Source of the DNA: Thereva unica | Lineage: Eukaryota > Arthropoda > Insecta > Diptera > Therevidae | Direction: 5' to 3' | DNA: 64,000 nt | Assembly (NCBI GenBank): GCA_949987705.1 | Contig: OX465284.1 | Span: forward strand, 67,379,470-67,443,469 | Part shown: positions 43,734 through 54,037 of the stretch, piece by piece | Layout: every line of letters starts with the position of its first letter | Numbering within the stretch: the first letter of the stretch is position 1 | The notes under the pieces: generated by a model | What the model saw: the letters and a program-made list of their open reading frames with translations, nothing else | Databases searched by the model: none | What the model was told of the DNA's origin: nothing | Program-made: the position numbers and the translations under genes

Positions 43734-44792
43734 TGCAGGCGTTCCCCAGGGCTCAATTCTACCACCAGCTCTCTTCCTAGTTTTTATAAATGACCTGTTC
43801 TTAATCCCATCCAACTCATTTCACAGCTTTGCTGATGACAGTACTTTGCGTTACTCGTATAACTTTGATAAAGCAAGACAAGCACGGGCAAGACCTTGCC
43901 TGCTTGATCGTAAACTTATGTCCACTTCAATCAACAGGGACATATGAATCAAGTTGAATTCAACGCACGGAAAACAAAATACTGTCTCTTCTCTATGAAA
44001 ACGCGCTCCCCAATTCCTCCCATTAAAGTGGACAGTCTAGAACTGATGGCTGAACCTTCTCATAACATTAACTGCATAACATTAACTGAAGATCTGCGTT
44101 GGAATAATCACATATTCCAAATCGCTAAACAAGCATCACAATGCTTGGGATTCCTTAAATGATGCAACTTCCTCCTTCCGCCGTCGGCCAGGGCTATAAT
44201 CTACAAATCCTACATTCGGCCTCGCCTCGAATTCAACTCATATCTCTGGGCAGGGGCACCGAGTACCACCTTAGCGTGGCTGGAGAAGGTGCAGAACCGC
44301 GCTCTCCAACTCATTGGCGACATCGCCATTTGCTCCAAAATTGATTCACTTAGTCACCGCAGGAATGTAGCAGCTCTGGTGAAATTCTACCGCATCTACC
44401 ATAACGACTGTTCCACCGAAATATATAACCTCCTGCCTTCACGGCGATGTTTTTCCGGCAGCACAAGACTAGACCTTTTGGCTCATCCCACTATCTACAG
44501 CCCTCATTTTCGCGCACAAACCAGTTTAGTAATTCGTTCTTTTCGAGAACAACTCGACTGTGGAACAACCTTCCACAGTCAGTTTTCCCGAACTCATACA
44601 ACACCCAAGAGTTTAAACGCAAGGCTCATCTCCATCTCCTCATGCTCCCCCCAGACTCCCTTTAATCTATTTTATCCTTTCTCTATTATTTGAGCTAAGC
44701 TTACTACCAGACACCTGACGTTGACGTGTATGACATGACGGACTGGTAGTACAAAGGGTGACACCTGAGCTTAGACTTTCACATAAAAAAAA
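43734..44792 (+). pseudogene. LINE-A7, 5'-truncated copy
   Basis: Begins inside the RT block GVPQGSILPPALFLVFINDL, then FADDSTLRYSYNF, frameshift, NQVEFNARKTKYCLFSMK, QASQCLGFLK, thumb KVQNRALQLIGDIAICSKID and RLWNNLPQSVFPNSYN. The 3' UTR matches LINE-A1 (GACGGACTGGTAGTACAAAG, CATAAAAAAAAC end). Several frameshifts. Followed at once by the DINE-TR-like element. Confidence 0.85.
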
Positions 44793-45520
44793 CTAGTTGG
44801 GATGTGGGTTTGACCCCTTCGGTCCACACGATTAACTTCCCAGTGTGATGAACGAAGATGGAATAAACTGACTTCTTACAAAACAGTTATACCTACGCTT
44901 AGCACTAGTGGAAAATTGGCTAGTATCAGAACTGATGACAAAGCAATTCAAATAACTATAATAGTAGTAAATCTAGATTTTTCTAGAGAATTTGTTTTTC
45001 CTGAACGTTAGAAAATAAACATTTCCTTCGTATTTCGTTCGCTGCACTAAAGCGGGTGTTCAAATTCGTATTGAGCGGGCTGAAGCGCCATTGACAAACT
45101 GAGAAGCGAATGACTTCATTTGGAAATTCCAAAGCTTTCCGGAGATATTAGCAAAACTGTAGCTGTTAAGTACTTGTCAGACTTGACCAAAAGGAACAAA
45201 TTTTTCGGTAAGTACTGGAAATCCCGGGATAAACCGCAATTTTCTGAAACTGTATCACGCGTAGAAAACAATTCCCCGTCAAAAAGTTCTAATCCAAGGT
45301 TTGAAAAATTCGCGCTGTTTCTAAAGGGTAACGAAATTTTTGCACGATTTTGAAAGGTTGTCGGAATTTGACAAGAGGATGGTTTGTTCGAAGGCTATCG
45401 CTGTGCAGAATCCAAAAAAGATCACTTCGTTTAGAACGAGTCTCATTCCATCGAGTTTATTAGATATTAGCAAAACTTGTCAAGTTAAGGTCTTTCTGAC
45501 AATTAGCCAAAGTTTTTCTA

Positions 45521-46085
45521 TTTAAACAAAAAAGGCCCGACCGAATATTATGAAATTTTTTTCAGAGCATTTCTTCGTTAATATTCTTTTTTCGGCACCT
45601 CAATGAAGTCGATATAGTTTTTAGTTTACGCGGTATCGTGCAGGTACAAAAATCATAAACGTCGTTTAAACAAAAAAGAACGGTTCGAGCGAATTTTATG
45701 AAAATCTTTTCAGATCATATTTTGGTTAATACTCTTTGAACGGCACCTCAGCTAAGTCGATATCTTTTATAGTTCGAGCGATATCGTGCAGGCACAAAAA
45801 TCACTTATGTCATTTAAACCAAAAAACCGCTCGACCGAATATTATAAAAATCTTTTCAGATTATATTGTCGCTAATACGCTTCGAACGGCACCTCAAGTA
45901 AGTCAATATTTTTTGTGGTTCGGGCGATATCGTGCAGGTACAAAAATAACTTACGCCGCTTAAACAAAAAAACGGCTCGAGCGAATTTTATGAAAATCTT
46001 TTCGGATCATATTTCGGTTAATACGCTTCGAACGACACCTCAACGAAGTCGATATCTTTTTTTTCGCGCGATATCGTGCAGGAAA
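45521..46085 (+). repeat. Four ~147-bp tandem repeats
   Basis: Units start near 45521, 45665, 45813 and 45959 (lengths 144, 148, 146; the last is shorter). Each begins TTTAAACAAAAAA, contains GAATTTTATGAAAATCTTTT and GGCACCTCA..AAGTCGATAT, and ends GCGATATCGTGCAGGTACAA. Divergence between units is moderate, so it is not a young satellite. Lies within the DINE-TR-like element. Confidence 0.88.
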
Positions 46086-46091
46086 AAATGA

Positions 46092-46128
46092 CCACATACG
46101 TACGCACACACATACACACACACATACT
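46092..46128. repeat. CA-rich microsatellite
   Basis: (CA/TACA)n run, e.g. CACACACATACACACACACA, at the junction between the tandem repeats and the element's 3' end. Confidence 0.8.
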
Positions 46129-46237
46129 TCCTCCCAGTTTTTGGTTTAAAATGCTCCTGGGACCTTGAAAGATGAAAATACGCCGAAAATTTCGATTTTC
46201 GGACCGATTACAATAACTTCCTATACTGGGAAGTTAA

Positions 46238-46588
46238 AAAAAAAGCGGCGCATAGAAATTAAATGTATGGAAAATTGTCTCGCAGGCGGCCGCAGTTACC
46301 GCGTCCACGCCAATATGTTTGTGCCTAAAGGCGGCTCTACACTCACGCCGTGAACACCCGCGAATAAGCGCGAATACAAGTGTGGATGGCTTTTGCACTT
46401 AGTTCGCGCCTTGCTTTCAGGTCGTGATGTAAATTCACGGCTTGAGGCTAAATAGAAGTTCTGCGGTGGTAGCACGTAAGTTCCTCTTCATACAAAAATT
46501 CAAGTGTTACAAAAAATTTTGTATGAGGTCAATTGAAGCAACTTAAGTGCTACCACCCCAGAGATCTTCAGAAACAAACTGACAATAA
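46238..46588. other. dpr intron; single foldback terminus
   Basis: CCTAAAGGCGGCTCTACACT at 46324 has the style of a MITE end, but no partner end is seen. The motif GCAACTTAAGTGCTACCACC (46538) resembles 40245. No gene. Confidence 0.35.
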
Positions 46589-47469
46589 TGCCTAATCTCC
46601 AATGGCAAAACCAACCACGAACCAACCAACCAAAGTGCTGCATCCTATTCCTTCCCATTGCAAATTGAATAATCCGTCTCGCTCGTGTTTTGGTCGACAT
46701 GGGTAACTTTCCGTATGTGTTAGTTAAACCATTTGAGTTGCCACATGAAATTCAGCGGCCAATTTAGTACAAAAAATGTCAAAAATCAAGGCATAAATGA
46801 CGTTTAATTGTATTTGCAATATCCCGCCAAAAAATTTGTCAACAGAAAAGTCTAATCTAGTAATAATAGCTGCGTTCCTTTTCTGCTAATTTTTACTATT
46901 TTTTACACTTGCGTACTAGCAACTACACTTGCTCTTATAAATGAGTAGATATCACTTGCAATTACGCAATTGAAATCCGCTAGGGGGAAAGCGGCCATTT
47001 TGAGGGTATTGTGAATTATTTTCACTTACGCCATTACCCGCTAGATGGCTTTTATTTGTGTCGAGCTGATTTACTCATATAAAAACGTCCATAAATAAAA
47101 CTTCAGTCGTATAATTATCAAAAATTATTATCTTTCGTTTTACTTTAGAAATTATCGCATTAATTTCTCCATTGTGTCACAAATTCTGCTTTTAAGAATT
47201 TTTTATTTGTAAAGTTTAAAGTAACGTCAAAAATTTCAAGTGAGATTTTACTCAAATCAGAAAATTTTGCGTTCCTTTTCTGCTCTGCTCACAAGTACTA
47301 AATAGTAGAAAAGGAACGCAGCTAATAATAACAAAACAGACATTTCTGACAATTCACATCTACATACAGTGATAGAAATGTGTGTGAACACATTTTATCA
47401 GCTAATTCAGCCTACTGGTACGTGGTTGGTTCGGGGTTGGTTTTCTCATTGGAGATTAAAGATTAGGCA
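46589..47469. mobile_element. Foldback MITE (TGCCTAATCTCCAATGG ends), TAA duplication, with nested MITE
   Basis: Left TGCCTAATCTCCAATGGCAA then AACCAACCACGAACCAACC; right GTGGTTGGTTCGGGGTTGG ... CATTGGAGATTAAAGATTAGGCA (an 8-bp insertion in the arm). Flanked by TAA at 46586-46588 and 47470-47472. Split by the 46868-47323 element; without it the MITE is ~425 bp. Confidence 0.85.
46868..47323. mobile_element. Nested foldback MITE (AGCTGCGTTCCTTTTCTGC ends)
   Basis: 456 bp: left AGCTGCGTTCCTTTTCTGCT, right inverted GTAGAAAAGGAACGCAGCT. The flanking AATAAT occurs on both sides (46862-46867 and 47324-47329). A second internal GCGTTCCTTTTCTGC occurs at 47270. Noncoding. Confidence 0.85.
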
Positions 47470-47472
47470 TAA

Positions 47473-48302
47473 ATGTCCACACATATAAGGATTTTTATCA
47501 ATTTTCTTGGACTGTAGGCTCCATCCAGTTGGCAGCAGGGGAAGTGTGGTGATACTTGGCTTCAAGGCAAAAACTTTCAGACCACGGCCTGCCGTCGACC
47601 TGTGTGTGAAAGGGGGCCTTAGGATATGGCTAAATCCTACGCAAAAAAGTTTATGCGAACTCCAGAAAGAAGCATAGTAGCTCCTCGATTGCTTAGCCGC
47701 CACTGGCCAGCCAAGCCAAGGTCATTAGAATATAGTAGAATATAGAACTACAGGAAGGGCCCCCGCCGAATTTTAGTGTAATGAAATTCTTGTTGATTAT
47801 GAGTGATCACCTTTTGATAGTTGTGTGTCCACTATAAGCGGAAAAAGCGAATGGAAGAGGAGGGGCAAGTATGAGTTCGAATTATCAGTTATCTATAATT
47901 AAAGTTTGTGGTTACGCCCGTAAATACGTATTTTTAGTGTTAAATTACTAGAGATTTTTTCAACACTGAAAATCGCACGTGAGATTAGGGGGGAGGGGAA
48001 CGAGTCGAGCTGAACCTCACGACATCGAAAAAATCGCCTCACGTAATTTATGGACGATCCCTTTTTCCTGTCGTCTCCATCACACTAAATTTTTGGTTTC
48101 TTCATGAGAAATACGCTCCAAATGCTTGGATTTTTATTTTTCCATTAAGATTACAGTAAGAGGGGGTCCCAGTATTTTTTGTTTTTGGCGTTTCAGATGG
48201 TCGCAGCACTGGTTGAAAAATGATTACCTAAAATATTTTATTTCAATTTGATCTCAATGTCGTTCCAACCTAAATTTTCGTCTTTATGTATAAGTACCTT
48301 AA
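47473..48302. other. dpr intron, unassigned
   Basis: Contains one foldback-like terminus (AAAGGGGGCCTTA at 47609, reverse side CTGTGTGTGAAAG) without partner. A C/G-richer stretch follows at 47950-48060. No gene. Confidence 0.35.
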
Positions 48303-48615
48303 GGCCAAGTACACATTGAGCTCTAGGTGTTGCGTTTAGTCGGCGTTGGTAGCGTACACACCAAGCGCTTAGCTCTACGTTCAACGTATCAAAATGCTCG
48401 CCTTCCATTTTTTTATTTTCCAACAAATACGTTTCTTCTGTATAAAAGCGCACGTTAGAATGTACAAGATTGCGGCGCAGGTATCTCAAAGTGCCCGTGA
48501 AACGCGCGCTTTAACGAAAATCTCGAAACATGTGTACACTTAAGAGGAACTCTTTGGCTCTTCAAACGCTCATTTCCGAAGAGCGCGCTTCAAAACGCCC
48601 AATGTGTACTAGGCC
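48303..48615. mobile_element. Foldback MITE (GGCC.AGTACACATTG ends), TAA duplication
   Basis: 313-bp element: left GGCCAAGTACACATTGAGCT, right inverted CAATGTGTACTAGGCC. Flanked by TAA at 48300-48302 and 48616-48618. GAGCGCG/CGCGCTC arms inside. The frame 48238-48489 is its shadow. Confidence 0.88.
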
Positions 48616-48618
48616 TAA

Positions 48619-48885
48619 GAGTGTATACATAAAACATATTTAAAAAAAAATAAGAAAATAATATTTTTAAATATTTCAAAATGCCGTACTCAAAATTTGT
48701 ACTCGTTTTAGGCGGTTTCTTTGGTTTTAATCAAACAGCTCACACCCAAATTGATATCAAGAAATTGACTTGCAGTGACTGAATACCCGTGCATGCAAGG
48801 TGGCTGTTGTAAAACAGTTCCGACAACAGCGAAAGAAATGCCCGTGTGTGCCTCCTCAATAAGTGCATTTTAATTCCGTTCAACA
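48619..48885 (-). mobile_element. Possible Copia 3' LTR remnant
   Basis: Begins TGTTGAACGG directly after the polypurine tract and runs toward the 48303-48615 MITE. I cannot identify its end or a matching 5' LTR. Confidence 0.4.
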
Positions 48886-49160
48886 CTCCCCCGTTATAAG
48901 TTGGGAGTTATCCTCTCATTTCAAATGTAACTTTAACAAGAAAATTATTTTGCCACTCGTCTCAGAAAAACTTCCTTGGCAATTTTCAATTCCTTCTGGC
49001 AAAATGCCCAGAAAGTCGCAAAGATATTGATGTCTGTCCTTGGGTAGCCCATTTCTCAACATATCAGCCACCTGTTCAATTCTTGGCACATATTTCAAAT
49101 CGAATTCTCCAACTGCTTACGAATAAAATGATATCGAATCGTTGATGTTTTTCGTTCTAT
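48886..49160 (-). pseudogene. Copia-type LTR element, pol C-terminus and polypurine tract
   Basis: Minus strand: FDLKYVPRIEQVADMLRNGL then PKDRHQYLCDFLGI, the C-terminal RNase H signature of Ty1/Copia pol ('LKY.Pt.eQvADmlTKgLp...h......lGi'). Downstream a GGGGGAG polypurine tract (48886-48892) is followed at 48885 by TGTTGAACGG, a likely 3' LTR start. Only the 3' end of the element survives. It would encode part of a Gag-Pol polyprotein. Confidence 0.8.
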
Positions 49161-50006
49161 AATGATATTCAGGATTTCTCAAAAGCTTTGATTGTCCTAT
49201 GAAAAATCCGACGAGCAACAACTCCGACAGCAATCTTTTCAATCATATCAATTCCTTCATGGCATGTGGATGTGCAGAGTTTCTTTCCTGAATTAATTTT
49301 TATAAATATGTCGAAGGCACTTGTCCATTGACATTGTTGAATTTTAAAGAGGTAAATACACGATCCATCATATCGCTTATTACAACTTACACAAACCTGT
49401 TTTATTGACTGTAGAAAATATACGTCCATAACGTCGTTATTATAATTAAAACACCGGGTAATAAACACGATCCGAATTCTATGAAATCTAGAAAAAGACT
49501 GATTTATTCTGGTTTCTACAAATGCCCATGAGCAATAGCGGACCTATCGATTTCAGTTCTATTGTCCACTTTGACAAAATGTCGCAGGGAAGTATGTGAT
49601 TCAGGCGGTCTAGGAAAACTATAACGAATTACAATGACAATACGTAGTTGCAAAAGAAGATGTAGGAAAATTAGTACTTCGTGAAACACCTTCATCATAC
49701 AGAAACCTGTTCACCCAACGACTCCCAACCAGGCTCAGTTAAGATCAGGGATTTCAACCGTTTTTTCGTTTAGGTTTTCGTTCCGGTTCAATTAAAAAAA
49801 AATAACAGTTCGGTTCTGGTTTTCATTCCCGCAAAAATAACGGGTTTTTCGGTTTTCGGTTCAGTTACGAGTGATGAATTTTTAAATGTTTTTATTTCAG
49901 AAACATCGGGCCCTCAATAAATTAGCGCCGTATAGTTTAATGACTGTTTGATGAAGAATCTTTTTTTAATATAAAAAAACGGAGATAGAGGGCCAGTAAA
50001 GAATTA
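49161..50006. other. dpr intron, unassigned, with GGTTTTCGGTTC-rich stretch
   Basis: Frames at 49169-49468 and 49516-49698 (minus) are not recognised; they could be further Copia scraps. 49760-49870 holds irregular CGGTTTTCGGTTCAGTT repeats like some transposon ends. Confidence 0.35.
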
Positions 50007-50148
50007 AAGCCCCCATACACGGTCAAATTAGACGTACATCGAAGTGCAGATGTACAACCAAAACTATCGATTGTGAGTCGGTCGGCGTTGCGTGCATGGG
50101 TTTGATGAAAATCTGGATGTACATCCAATTGACGATGTATAGGGGCCA
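50007..50148. mobile_element. MITE family M2 copy 2, TTA duplication
   Basis: 142 bp, reverse orientation to 21616-21770: left GCCCCCATACACGGTCAAAT, right TGACGATGTATAGGGGCC. TTA flanks at 50004-50006 and 50149-50151. Shared interior CAAAACTATCGATTGTG. Confidence 0.85.
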
Positions 50149-50154
50149 TTAGCT

Positions 50155-50870
50155 CCAGATGGTGAGCCATCGGGCACTGCGGGTAACACAGACACGGAAG
50201 TTTTTGAAGCCAACTCACCTATGTAGCACTGCGGATGACACAGTTACGCAAGTAGATGAATCCAATGTGCCTGGTATTGCGGGTGATACAAGAACGGAAG
50301 TAGCTGATCCCAAGGTGTCTAGGGAGACGCACCTACCACCCCTGGGTTTAAATGACTCTCCTCTCGTATCCGTTGAGGTACTAATATCTCAGACGTTCCT
50401 TCGCCGACAACGACTTTGGACTTTGCCCAACTTCTTTCGGTGGGAAATGATAATATTACACTCACACCGGAAGAAGGCAAGGTTGACATGATGGTTATCA
50501 AGATTGATCCCGCTGCTCGCAACCACGATGTTGAGAGTAGCATTAATCTCCATCACAGCAAGGCTGCATCCGCCTATCTCTGCTTACGCCTTTCTAAAGC
50601 TGATGTAGATGTCGTCCTGGTACAAGGCCTTGGTTTTTCCGGGGCTTGTATGCGGAATCAGGACTCCAAAATACAGGTTGCTGTATCCCAGAAATGGGGA
50701 AGGTAAGCCAAGAATCTGTTTAATTGGACAGCAGAAAGGGCGGCAGGGCTACGTGGATTGGATCTGCCTACCTTCCATATGAGGGAAATTTGGACAGGAC
50801 AGGGAGTCTCAAGGAGAACCCCGTCTTTGGGGGTGTGGGGCAAATTTGAAAATATTAATGACCCCCAATT
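50155..50870 (+). pseudogene. LOA/R1-type LINE ORF1 end and endonuclease start (plus strand)
   Basis: Frame 50416-50706 includes SSINLHHSKAASAYLCLRLS and ADVDVVLVQGLGF, the start of an R1/LOA endonuclease ('iNl.hsk.As..l..r......D.vLvQEPw.'). The preceding 50160-50410 has ORF1-tail-like pieces. The RT part is absent. Opposite strand to the larger element at 51002-53860. Confidence 0.65.
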
Positions 50871-51001
50871 TTTATAGCAGATTCAGATTCAAACATCAAT
50901 TCTGAGAATTGCACGAAAGTTGTTTTGAAGTTTCCTTATGAAATCAGTAAAAAAAACTGGTTTGTCGATTACAACGCCATCAATCATGTTTTGAAAAAAA
51001 A

Positions 51002-51560
51002 TCAGACAAAACCTTCCTTTTTTTGCAGAGTCCGAATCTGCAATAAAAATTGGCGGTCCGTTCTGTTTAGAGTAATAGTGCCCCTTAAGACAAAGGGTCT
51101 TATAAGATCTTTAGCCTGTCTAAGACCTGGGACTGACTCCCAATAGGCTAGGTTTATTTTCTTAATCCACTCTTCTATCAAGGACTTGGAGGTGGACCAA
51201 GAGATGCCACAGAAGGGTTCTGGGCCCTGGAACAACGTCTCAGACCCCTCCCTCGCGAGGTTGTCTGCAGCCTCATTTCCTTCGATACCCCAGTGTCCGG
51301 GGACCCAGCAGAGCGAGACCTCGTTTCTTCTGGTCAGGCTCTGGAGTACGTCAAAACACCCTGCTACTATTTTGGAAGAAAACTTCCACGTTGAGAGTGC
51401 CTTGATGGCAGCTTGGCTGTCAGAAAAGATTTTAATGTTGGCGCCTTTCAGACCTTTCTCAAGGTTGAGCCTAGCGCAGGTCGCAATGGCATGTATTTCA
51501 GTCTGGAAAACAGAGGGCCACTGCATAACCGATGACATCGAAACCAGATTCAGATAGTTT
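51002..51560 (-). pseudogene. LINE-G RNase H domain
   Basis: Frame with VFQTEIHAIATCARLNLEKG (catalytic Glu), IFSDSQAAIKALS (catalytic Asp), LCWVPGHWGIEGNEAADNLA (H and D of the C-terminal block), typical of the RNase H domain carried by I/LOA-type LINEs. Would remove RNA from the cDNA hybrid. Starts immediately after a deletion that removes the RT palm, so the N-terminal Asp block of RNase H is missing. Ends near 51002 with LNRTDRQFLLQIRTLQ. Confidence 0.85.
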
Positions 51561-52130
51561 GATCAAGAGTTCATCCACAACTAGTGACCAGAGTAACGGG
51601 GATAAGACTCCACCTTGAGGGCACCCCTTAATAGCCTTAACACTAATGGTGGAGACACCTAGGGTAGAAGAAATGTCACGATCTGCAAGCATGGCATTTA
51701 TCCACTCAATCGTGTGAGGATCCAGATTTCTGAGAGCCAGTGGCTCTAGAGATGGAATCATAGCCAGTGTTATCGAAAGCACCTTCGATGTCAAGGAACG
51801 CGCATAAGGCAGTTTCCTTAGCGAGGAAGGCCTTTTCGATTTTACTGACCAGGTGGTGTAAAGCAGCCTCTGTTGATTTACCTTTAGAGTAAGCGAACTG
51901 GGAGCTATGTAGAGGGAGGGAGAGCTCCAGTTTGCACCTAATATGAAGGTCTAGCAGCCTTTCCATTGTTTTCAAAAGAAAAGACGTTAAGCTGATAGGT
52001 CTGAACGATTTAGGCAGCTCGAGGGGTCTGTTGCCCTGTTTCGGGATAAAAACCACCACGACTTTCCTCCAGATGGTTGGAATGTATCCCCAATTGAAGC
52101 TCTATAGAGGCAGACCAGGTTGTTGAGGAT
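51543..52130 (-). pseudogene. LINE-G reverse transcriptase, N-terminal half
   Basis: VVFIPKQGNRPLELPKSFRP (first RT block), QFAYSKGKSTEAALHHLVSK, CAFLDIEGAFDNTGYDS (catalytic Asp), frameshift near 51760, KAIKGCPQGGVLSPLLWSLV and FDVIGYA at 51555, where the catalytic YADD should follow but the sequence jumps to RNase H. The FLDIEGAFDN and CPQGGVLSPLLW motifs mark the R1/LOA/I group. Confidence 0.88.
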
Positions 52131-53528
52131 CAAATCGAGGCCCTTCTGAAGAAGTGCCGGAAAAATTCCGTCTCCTCCGGGTGACTTATAGTGTTGAAAA
52201 GAGGCCACTGCCCATTTAACCTTGTCGCAGTCGAAGATATTCCCTGAAAGACTGCGGGAATAGCGGTCTGGGATGGTCCTATGACTACACCCAGGATCCA
52301 ATGGATAAGCGGTCTGGAGGATTGACCCTGGAAAGTGCTCTCTGAGCAGGCACCTTAAGGTTTCCTCATGGTTAGAGGTGTAGGTGCCATCCTCCTTTTT
52401 GAGAAGGCCCACTCCGTTGAAGGAGTCTTTGGAAAGTAGCTTTTGGAGTCTAGTCGCCTCTGGTAGAGTCTGAATGCTCTCACAGTGTTTCCGCCAGGCA
52501 ATCCTTTTGGAACGTCTCAACTCCTTGTTATAGGCTGTTAGGGTGAGCCTATATTCATCCCAATACCCGGTGTGTTTTGCTCTATTGAACAATCTCCTAA
52601 CGTCTCTACTCATTGCAGCTAACCTTTCATTCCACCAGGGCACCTTTCGCGATGACTGAAAGGAAGAGACAGTGTTGCTGTCATGGTAGGAAGAGATCAG
52701 CACGTCAGTAAGCTGCGTGGCCGCATTCTCCAGTTCATACACTGAGCTGATAGAAGCCGCAAGCTGATCTGATTTCGAGGCCACAAGCCCCTGAAACTTA
52801 GACCAGTTGGTTTTCTTAGGAACCAAAGAAGAGGCGCGGATATGTGGAAGGCCCACAATGTCAAATCTAATGTGCAGATGATCCGACAGTGAGGCCTCGT
52901 CCAGAACACGCCAGTTTTCAATCCTGTCGGATAAAAGCCTGCTCGTGAAGGTGAGGTCCAGCACCTCCTTTCTACTAGCAGTGATAAAAGTGGGTTTGCA
53001 TCCTCTATTTGCAATATCTATGTTATTCGTAACGAGAAATTCTAGAAGATACTCACCCCTTTGGTTTACATCGATACTTCCCCAGATGGAGTGGTGAGCA
53101 TTTGCATCACAGCCGATGACGAATTGCCGATTCGTCTTGCGACAGAACTGAATGAGATCTTGAACCTCCTGGGGTGGCACTACTGCTACATCCCCCGGAA
53201 AGTAAGCGGACGCAAGAACGATTTCTTGGAATCCGTTAGCGGTGGGAACCGCAACCGAGATCGCCACTAGATCTCTGGAAATAAAGTTGGTAATGGAGAG
53301 ATGAGTGACACGATTGTCAATTAAAAGGGCAGCGCGAGGCGCCCCGCATCTCCGATCATATACTAATTTACTTGAGCCAGTGGTAAGTCCTCTGACTTTA
53401 CCATCGGTTACCCAAGGCTCCTAAATGAGAGCAAGGGTAAGCTGCCTCTCCGCGTAAGTCTTGCACAGGGTGGAGGATGCCCCTTTCGCATGGTGCAAGT
53501 TTGCTTGGAGTGCCCTTATGGCGCTCAT
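52131..53528 (-). pseudogene. LINE-G endonuclease and linker
   Basis: Starts at Met 53528-53526: MSAIRALQANLHHAKGASST, a stop at about 53421 in LTLALI*EPWV, then frame 53267 on: VIGCDANAHHSIWGS (metal-binding CDAN/GDFN-type block), RKEVLDLTFTS, EASLSDHLHIRFD (SDH block), linker to YKSPGGDGIFPALLQKGLDL. The endonuclease gives target-site nicking. One stop and one frameshift (near 52060) prevent activity. Confidence 0.88.
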
Positions 53529-53866
53529 TTTTTCTCCAAGGAGCGTATGACAAGCCCGGTCTTCTTGGCCTGTCTAAGACCCTTTGTCCTACCGTCTTTG
53601 CCCTCGGGGGTGCTGATTTGCCCCGTGCTCTGGCTCCAGGTTCGGCAGGCGTGTTCTTTTTCCGCCCAGCAGTTTGCTCTGCTACAGGCTCCCTGGCGCA
53701 TGCTGCAGATGCGGGGGTCGGATTTAGAACAACGCCAGATGGACCTGGAGTCGTAGCGAGAGCAGCTCCGCCTTCGGATGACCCTAGTTGTAAAAATAAG
53801 TATAAAGAAGATGTAAATCCACATCAAAATGGTCTACCCGTCTACCCACTTCTAGGCGTCGCCTTA
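53529..53866 (-). pseudogene. LINE-G ORF1 C-terminal remnant
   Basis: Cys-rich frame on the minus strand (SDPRICSMRQGACSRANCWA, EGKDGRTKGLRQAKKTGLVI) directly upstream of the endonuclease, overlapping its start, in the place expected for ORF1. No clean CCHC knuckles can be counted, so this is by position. Truncated by the DNA transposon at 53868. Confidence 0.45.
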
Positions 53867-54037
53867 AAGCCTCAATTATACTGAACGCAACGGGACCCAA
53901 CGGACGGGATTGAAATGCCAAAAAGAGTTTCATTAAAGATAAATTGTATTGAAGTGGTTATACTGGACGCAACGCAAGGAAACGGGCCGGATCAAAGCTT
54001 CAAAACTTTGGAACTTGAAGGAACCGACGGATTGAAG

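Larger units (their letters stand above)
44793..46237 (+). mobile_element. DINE-TR/Helentron-like element with central tandem repeats
   Basis: About 1.45 kb noncoding element: a 5' block shared with 39745-40125, a central array of four ~147-bp repeats, a CA microsatellite, and a 3' end CTATACTGGGAAGTTAAAAA. Short sub-terminal inverted repeats AACTTCCCAGT (44830) and ACTGGGAAGTT (46223). This order (sub-terminal repeats, ~150-bp central repeats, microsatellite) is the layout described for Helentron-associated DINE-TR elements of Drosophila. No Rep/helicase coding. Class inferred from structure only. Confidence 0.55.

Noticed and set aside
41881..46085. CRISPR-like spacing of the ~120-bp and ~147-bp repeats
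   Set aside because: Eukaryotic context, long degenerate repeats with no short unique spacers; these are minisatellite/transposon repeats.
49169..49698. Minus-strand frames next to the Copia fragment as integrase or gag
   Set aside because: I could not match any integrase HHCC, DDE or gag zinc-knuckle pattern, so they are left unassigned.
51186..51557. 123-codon plus-strand frame
   Set aside because: Antisense shadow of the LINE-G RNase H domain.
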